Below are positions 5,423-8,856 of a stretch of 8,856 nt of DNA, piece by piece. Made by a program: the position numbers and the translations under genes. The DNA is from CALARM01 sp964431735. Lineage in GTDB: Bacteria > Vulcanimicrobiota > SpSt-956 > JAKJGF01. Below the pieces are notes generated by a model. It was given only the letters and a program-made list of their open reading frames with translations. It made no database searches and was not told where the DNA came from. Position 1 is the stretch's first letter; every line of letters starts with the position of its first letter. The stretch spans positions 1 through 8,856 of the forward strand of contig CAYSLJ010000227.1 of assembly GCA_964431735.1 (NCBI GenBank), in the 5' to 3' direction.

Positions 5423-7660
5423 TTACCTGTTTGATTGTTTCGTACATGCCGATATAAAATCTTCCTTTAATTCTCTTACAGACTGGTACCTCCCGAGAGG
5501 AAGTTTCTGCAAACATTTCATTACTATTCTATCAAGTTCTTTCTTTTCTTCTTTTCCCGGGGAAAGTTTTTCCATTAACAGAGGGTTTCTCATACCGGGA
5601 GGCACTATTGCCTGAGGAGTGCTTCCTGTGATATTTCTTCTCTGGTGCATCAGACCGACTATACCCGGGTCGTCATGGACAAAAGGTGTCTGTGTTGTAA
5701 GCAGTTCATATATAATACATCCGAGAGAATAAATATCTGCCCTGTGGTCAATAGGGGGGAGGTTACCGTCAAAAGGGTCGGGATACTGTTCGGGAGCAGA
5801 ATAATAACTTGTCCCTACAAAACTTCTTGTTCTCTGATAATGCTGTCTTGTGCTTGTTGTAAGGGAAGAAACCCGGCATATGCCGAAATCTGTGAGTTTT
5901 ACCGTTCCCTCTGATGTTATAAGTATATTTTCCGGCTTTAAATCACGGTGTACAATCTTTTTTTCATCCTCGTGGGCTCTCTGAAGTCCGTCACAAGTCT
6001 GGCATATTATGGAATAAATCTGTTGCCAGTTATTTATTTCACCATCCAGTAATTTATCTCTCAGACTTTTCCCTTCTACCAGTTCCATGGCAAAGACAAA
6101 TCTATCTTCCGATATGCCGTGGGCTATGAATTCCACTATATTCGGATGGGGCTGAGGTCTGGACATGGCTTCAAGGGCGCTTACTTCATTATGAAAAAAA
6201 CTCCTTGCTTTCTGATCCTGACAGAACTGCCTGTGCATTTTTTTTATTGCTACAGGTCTTCCTGTCTTAAGTTCTGTCCCTCTGTAGACAATTGCCATGC
6301 CGCCTTCTCCTATTATATCGGACGGCGAAGGTTCTGACGGCTGAAATCTCAGCCAGAAATCTTCGTAGCTGTCTTTATTATGTTTTTTTCTTTCTATGGC
6401 AAAGCCCAGTTTTTCCGCCTGGCTTTTCCAGTAATGTTCCCTTTCGTCTCCCTTTTTTTTGAAATCCTCCGACAGGGAAGACATAAAGGTTAATATACGT
6501 TCATCTATATAATTACTTCCTTTTTCCAGGAATTCCAGAAACAGTTTTTCACTTTCTTCTATCATGCCCCGTCTTCTATAGATTTCTCCTGCAGCAGCCA
6601 TGGAAGGATATAGTAATGAATGATATGTTCCCGTAATTTCCGCGCCGGAATCACCGGGTATTTCTACCGACCGAAGTTTATTTATTTTTTCTTCTTCCCT
6701 TAACTGTGAAAGTTCTCCTTCGAAATTTATTATCTGATTGAACAATTTCAGAGCTTTATCCGGTTCATTCTGCATAAAATAAGTGGAACCAAGATAATAT
6801 TTTCCTTCCAGATTATTCTGAATATTTATCTTTTCAAGTTCTTTTCTTGTATTCTCTGTTTTACCCATTTTATACTGTATCTTACTTAACTGGACAGTGA
6901 GGAGATTGTTTTCAGGAAATATCTTTCTTGCTTCTTCCATTACCTCTTCCGCTTTTGACAGGTTTCTGTCTTTGAGTAATTCTTCTGCCCAGAGTTTTAG
7001 ATTGGTTAATCTGGAGGAATGGCCTTCCGGTGTAGAGAGTGCTATTCTTTCCAGCATTTCGAGTTTTACTCTTTCTTCACCGGGAAAATTGTTTATTGCA
7101 TCCTGAAAAATTTTTATTGCTTTTTCTCTTTCCCGGGTTTCAATATATAATTTCCCCAGTCTTCTGTAACCGTCCAGAAATGCAGGATCTATTCTCAATA
7201 TTTTCTGGAGCTTTACTATTGCTTCATGTTTTCTGTCAAGAGCCAGTTCAATCCTCACTATTTTTTTTAAGATATTCATATCGTCAGGCGATATGGTGAG
7301 AGCTTCTTCGAGTAATGTTAAAGCTTCAGTGTAAACCTTCTGTTTTATGAGGCCTTCCGAAATATGTTCTATACAGAGTTTTATACTCGAGTCAATGCCC
7401 ATTCGTTCAGATGCAGATATTTTATCTTTATAATCTGTCAGTTCATTTTTTAAGTCTCTGAAGATATTAAGACCTTCAAAGTAATTACCCTTATTCAGTT
7501 CATTTTCTGCCTTCAGAATTTTTTTTCTTATATTATCTATATCTGATATTTCTTCGATTTTAATCTTCGGCCATTCATTCTGTCTGTCTGGTTCCATGAC
7601 CTTTGCAAAGATCCATCCGAAAGCAGCGCCGAGAGCCATTAATGTGAAAAATTCCGTCAC
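5423..7660 (-). CDS. Membrane-anchored TPR protein with C-terminal Ser/Thr protein kinase domain
   Basis: This 745-residue Hanks-type kinase phosphorylates Ser/Thr on unknown targets. A hydrophobic segment at about 4-20 should anchor it in the membrane. Residues of about 45-390 contain several TPR-like helix pairs, clearest at about 95-195, 284-315 and 355-385, likely for protein binding. The kinase domain covers about 446-735: glycine loop GEGG (451-454), VAIK with K473, helix-C E492, HRDLKPEN with catalytic D573 and N578, DFG at 591-593, a Ser/Thr-rich activation loop, SAPE at 621-624 and D642. All key residues are present, so it should be active. The order (anchor, TPR, kinase) is the reverse of PASTA kinases. 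The GTG start is supported by AAGGTGA at 7667-7673. Its phosphatase partner follows directly. Confidence 0.95.
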   Translation of the reverse strand: MTEFFTLMALGAAFGWIFAKVMEPDRQNEWPKIKIEEISDIDNIRKKILKAENELNKGNYFEGLNIFRDLKNELTDYKDKISASERMGIDSSIKLCIEHISEGLIKQKVYTEALTLLEEALTISPDDMNILKKIVRIELALDRKHEAIVKLQKILRIDPAFLDGYRRLGKLYIETREREKAIKIFQDAINNFPGEERVKLEMLERIALSTPEGHSSRLTNLKLWAEELLKDRNLSKAEEVMEEARKIFPENNLLTVQLSKIQYKMGKTENTRKELEKINIQNNLEGKYYLGSTYFMQNEPDKALKLFNQIINFEGELSQLREEEKINKLRSVEIPGDSGAEITGTYHSLLYPSMAAAGEIYRRRGMIEESEKLFLEFLEKGSNYIDERILTFMSSLSEDFKKKGDEREHYWKSQAEKLGFAIERKKHNKDSYEDFWLRFQPSEPSPSDIIGEGGMAIVYRGTELKTGRPVAIKKMHRQFCQDQKARSFFHNEVSALEAMSRPQPHPNIVEFIAHGISEDRFVFAMELVEGKSLRDKLLDGEINNWQQIYSIICQTCDGLQRAHEDEKKIVHRDLKPENILITSEGTVKLTDFGICRVSSLTTSTRQHYQRTRSFVGTSYYSAPEQYPDPFDGNLPPIDHRADIYSLGCIIYELLTTQTPFVHDDPGIVGLMHQRRNITGSTPQAIVPPGMRNPLLMEKLSPGKEEKKELDRIVMKCLQKLPLGRYQSVRELKEDFISACTKQSNR

Positions 7661-7666
7661 TTGAAA

Positions 7667-7673
7667 TCACCTT
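7667..7673 (-). promoter_or_regulatory. Ribosome binding site that fixes the kinase GTG start
   Basis: The coding strand reads AAGGTGA followed by TTTCAA and then GTG. This is a good match to the anti-Shine-Dalgarno at normal distance. It supports GTG at 7660 over the internal ATG at codon 8, and so keeps the full hydrophobic anchor in the protein. Confidence 0.7.
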
Positions 7674-7687
7674 TTTGTTGTGTTACC

Positions 7688-7715
7688 CGTGACGCGTAAT
7701 GCGTCACGCGTGAAT
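7688..7715. repeat. Heptamer array D between the HTH gene and the kinase
   Basis: Plus-strand units are CGTGACG, CGTAATG, CGTCACG and CGTGAAT. The arms CGTGACGC (7688-7695) and GCGTCACG (7701-7708) make a perfect 8-base hairpin with a GTAAT loop. The array lies about 15 bases upstream of the kinase ribosome binding site, within the 92-base gap. A TATACT on the minus strand (7736-7731) could be a -10 box for the kinase, but no matching -35 is seen. Confidence 0.8.
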
Positions 7716-7752
7716 GTGATAGCTATATTCAGTATATAAAATTTCTTTCCTT

Positions 7753-8079
7753 CTATTCTTTTATTCTTTTTATAAGATCGAGGCAGAATTGAAGGTCTTC
7801 TATTCTTGCCTGTGACATTTTCTGTAATATATTATCATAACCTGTTCTGTATGTTTCTTCAAGTTTTTTTACTTCTTCCAGTTTTACCGTTATTTTTGCT
7901 ATGGCTTCTTCTTTTGTAATATAATTTCCAAACATTGCATCCAGGGCTTTTCGTGAAACCCTCCATTCATTTCCTATTTTAACGGCAGGAAGTTTCCCGC
8001 TCTGAAGAAGTCTGTATACGGTATTTTTACTGATTTTAAGTTCTTCCATTAATTCTTTTTTTGTTAGATATTCACCCAT
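7753..8079 (-). CDS. Small MerR-like/excisionase-type HTH DNA-binding protein with helical tail
   Basis: This 108-residue protein is a likely DNA-binding regulator. Residues of about 4-50 (LTKKELMEELKISKNTVYRL, then a short wing with GKLPAVKIGNEWRVSRKAL) match the excisionase/HTH_17 pattern of a winged helix-turn-helix. Residues of about 55-108 are rich in Lys, Glu and Leu and probably form a coiled coil for dimerisation. No integrase or other phage gene is near, so a role in excision is not supported. Local regulation is more likely, perhaps of this gene cluster. The ATG has a strong GGAGG six bases upstream, which is itself the end of one of two 30-base direct repeats. The stop is TAG, and the kinase starts 92 bases further on. 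Confidence 0.88.
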   Translation of the reverse strand: MGEYLTKKELMEELKISKNTVYRLLQSGKLPAVKIGNEWRVSRKALDAMFGNYITKEEAIAKITVKLEEVKKLEETYRTGYDNILQKMSQARIEDLQFCLDLIKRIKE

Positions 8080-8085
8080 GACAGG

Positions 8086-8115
8086 CCTCCATATATTACT
8101 GAGTTAAGTATAAAT
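8086..8115. repeat. Direct repeat, copy 1, containing the HTH gene's ribosome binding site
   Basis: This 30-base element matches the one at 8140-8169 at 29 of 30 positions. On the coding strand it ends with TATATGGAGG, and that GGAGG is the Shine-Dalgarno of the HTH gene. The core TACT-N6-AGTA is an imperfect dyad in this copy. A protein binding here would directly cover the translation start region, so it is a candidate site of autoregulation. Confidence 0.85.
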
Positions 8116-8139
8116 CTATTTTTTTTATTAATAATCTCT

Positions 8140-8169
8140 CCTCCATATATTACTGAGTTAAGCATAAAT
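8140..8169. repeat. Direct repeat, copy 2, upstream of the HTH gene
   Basis: This second copy of the 30-base element starts 54 bases from copy 1, about five helical turns. It keeps the GGAGG but no ATG or GTG follows at a usable distance, so this Shine-Dalgarno looks like a decoy or a relic of a duplication. The single difference (C for T in GTATAAAT/GCATAAAT) weakens the dyad seen in copy 1. Confidence 0.85.
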
Positions 8170-8184
8170 AATATATTATGCTCC

Positions 8185-8207
8185 CGTGACGCGTAACGCG
8201 TGATGTG
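8185..8207. repeat. Heptamer array E
   Basis: Plus-strand units are CGTGACG, CGTAACG and CGTGATG, followed by TG. It has two ACGCGT hexamers. It lies in the expected 5' leader of the HTH gene, between the possible promoter at 8226-8234 and the direct repeats. Confidence 0.75.
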
Positions 8208-8225
8208 AGGGAAAGGCCTCACTAT

Positions 8226-8234
8226 ATTATAACA
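8226..8234 (-). promoter_or_regulatory. Possible extended -10 promoter for the HTH-kinase cluster
   Basis: The coding strand reads TGTTATAAT, a perfect extended -10 (TGnTATAAT). No good -35 lies 17 bases upstream, which is tolerable for an extended -10. Transcription from here would start near 8219 and give a leader of about 140 bases holding array E and both direct repeats. A TTGACA at 8277-8272 is too far away to pair with it. Confidence 0.45.
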
Positions 8235-8306
8235 GGGGAGAAGAAAATAGGGAATAGGTCATTTAAGGGGTTGTCAAGAAATAACCCAATCATATTTACG
8301 TCTATA

Positions 8307-8338
8307 TCGTGACGCGTAACGCGTAACGCGTTACGCGA
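8307..8338. repeat. Heptamer array F with a perfect 18-base palindrome
   Basis: Plus-strand units are CGTGACG, two CGTAACG and one CGTTACG, then CGA. Positions 8320-8337 are a perfect palindrome. The order of units (one CGTGA-type, two CGTAACG, then an inverted unit) is the same as in array A at the other end of the window. Three ACGCGT hexamers lie inside. Confidence 0.85.
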
Positions 8339-8422
8339 AGATGATAACCGTTCTAACAATTTGCCAGGGTTATTTTCTTACAGTCCCTAACAGTTGTGCC
8401 TTCAGGCGGTGTATTCATTATT

Positions 8423-8743
8423 TTATTTCTTTTTATTAAATCCTGTCACGATTGCCGAAACTATGGTAAATGCCGCTACAGATCCGAGTATTACTGATAG
8501 TCTCGTCCATTGCATCCCTGCTGTACGACGTTCGGAAACAAGCATAATAAGGGTTCTTATCCATTCTATGCCGGCAAGTAGAAGTAATAACTGTAAAACC
8601 CCTGTTGCCCATGGTCTTCTCAATGCAAGGAGCAATGGAAATAACAGTGATACTATAACAAGAGGATAGTATCCCCATCGGAAGAAATGCGCCCCTATGA
8701 GGAGAGAGCTTATAATTACCATTATAATTTTCACAGCAGTCAT
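8423..8743 (-). CDS. Small four-helix membrane protein of unknown function
   Basis: This 106-residue, strongly hydrophobic protein has four probable membrane helices at about 4-20, 25-41, 46-68 and 82-101, and ends in a basic NKKK tail, suggesting a cytoplasmic C-terminus. Conserved-looking polar spots are GAHFFRWG (17-24), RRPW (42-45), GIEWIRT (58-64) and the ERR...WTRL loop (71-82). I recall similar short membrane proteins in several bacterial groups, but no named function, so none is assigned. The overlapping frame 8678-8436 is less hydrophobic and more irregular and was not chosen. The ATG has no Shine-Dalgarno; an extended -10 motif lies 6 bases upstream, so the mRNA may be leaderless. 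It is 343 bases from the next gene and probably a separate unit. Confidence 0.75.
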   Translation of the reverse strand: MTAVKIIMVIISSLLIGAHFFRWGYYPLVIVSLLFPLLLALRRPWATGVLQLLLLLAGIEWIRTLIMLVSERRTAGMQWTRLSVILGSVAAFTIVSAIVTGFNKKK

Positions 8744-8749
8744 TTTTAT

Positions 8750-8758
8750 ATTATATCA
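8750..8758 (-). promoter_or_regulatory. Extended -10 promoter of the small membrane-protein gene
   Basis: The coding strand reads TGATATAAT, a perfect extended -10, then six bases and the ATG. The predicted start of transcription falls at or within a base or two of the ATG, so the transcript would be leaderless. No good -35 is visible at 17 bases. Confidence 0.45.
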
Positions 8759-8776
8759 TAATTATGGATAATTTCC

Positions 8777-8805
8777 TTGACATTTATAAGTATAGTTTAT
8801 ATGAG
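8777..8805 (+). promoter_or_regulatory. Possible divergent plus-strand promoter
   Basis: A perfect -35 TTGACA (8777-8782) is followed after 17 bases by TATGAG, or after 15 by TATATG, as weak -10 candidates. It would drive a gene starting beyond the right edge of the window. An imperfect dyad AGGTAAATTCACCT at 8825-8838, just downstream of the expected start, could be an operator. Confidence 0.35.
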
Positions 8806-8856
8806 GATTGCGTTTTTTTACGACAGGTAAATTCACCTTTACTGAAAATTATAGTT

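Larger units (their letters stand above)
8080..8422. other. 343-base noncoding gap between the membrane-protein and HTH genes
   Basis: This is the only gap longer than 300 bases. It contains the direct-repeat pair, heptamer arrays E and F, and the extended -10 motif. A loose inverted pair also flanks array F: AAGAAATAACCC at 8276-8287 and GGGTTATTTTCTT at 8367-8379, differing by one base of length. I see no tRNA-like fold, no convincing ORF and no terminator with a T-run. Confidence 0.7.

Noticed and set aside
3529..7299. Plus-strand ORFs opposite sbcD, the phosphatase and the kinase
   Set aside because: All lie inside genes with full catalytic motifs on the other strand and show no motifs of their own.
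7753..8079. HTH gene as evidence of a prophage or integrative element
   Set aside because: No integrase, phage gene or attachment-site repeat is visible; the same HTH type occurs in ordinary regulators.
8272..8277. TTGACA on the minus strand as a -35 box
   Set aside because: The nearest good -10 is 40 bases away, and no convincing -10 lies at 16-18 bases.
8353..8418. A 21-codon minus-strand ORF (MNTPPEGTTVRDC...) just after the membrane-protein stop
   Set aside because: It has no Shine-Dalgarno and no recognisable motif, and is short enough to occur by chance.
8394..8678. Alternative frames over the small membrane-protein gene (plus 8394-8669, minus 8436-8678)
   Set aside because: The 8743-8423 reading gives four clean hydrophobic helices with a basic tail, while the others give irregular mixed sequences.
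8801..8830. A 9-codon plus-strand ORF (MRIAFFYDR)
   Set aside because: Its ATG overlaps the candidate -10 of the plus-strand promoter, it has no ribosome site and it stops at once.

Overview
This AT-rich window has a compact run of six genes, all on the minus strand. In transcription order they encode a small four-helix membrane protein (8743-8423), a short excisionase-type helix-turn-helix protein (8079-7753), a membrane-anchored TPR-Ser/Thr protein kinase (7660-5423), a PP2C-type protein phosphatase (5375-4647), the nuclease SbcD/Mre11 (4581-3334) and the ATPase SbcC/Rad50 (3218-168). AT-rich codon choice, two GTG starts and Shine-Dalgarno sites at some genes indicate a bacterium. The phylum cannot be fixed from the sequence. 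Many intergenic repeats and a large TPR-kinase would suit a free-living or environmental lineage, but that is inference.

Layout. Positions 1-167 hold a possible plus-strand gene end and a strong palindrome. sbcC and sbcD are complete, with all catalytic motifs and a central CPYC zinc hook. The kinase and phosphatase are adjacent, 47 bases apart, and also look catalytically complete. Positions 8080-8422 are the only gap longer than 300 bases. It holds two 30-base direct repeats, two repeat arrays and a probable extended -10 promoter. Positions 8744-8856 look like a divergent promoter region.

The most striking feature is outside the genes. Five of the seven noncoding gaps carry arrays with a strict 7-base period, built from units close to CGTRAYG. 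A second period-7 family (ACTATTC/ACTGCTC) sits at the 3' ends of sbcC and sbcD. The stop codons of three genes (sbcC, sbcD, PP2C), and of a possible partial gene at the left edge, lie inside such arrays. The array before sbcD reaches almost to its start codon and leaves no room for a normal ribosome binding site. These arrays resemble in kind the heptanucleotide repeats known from filamentous cyanobacteria, but the unit differs.

How the genes could work together. SbcC and SbcD form one ATP-dependent nuclease that opens hairpins and trims blocked DNA ends. The kinase and phosphatase are a natural opposing pair. The shared strand and short gaps make co-transcription plausible, and a link between phosphorylation signalling and SbcCD is an attractive but unproven idea. 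A hairpin between the phosphatase's strong Shine-Dalgarno and its GTG start would bring the two to a workable distance if folded.
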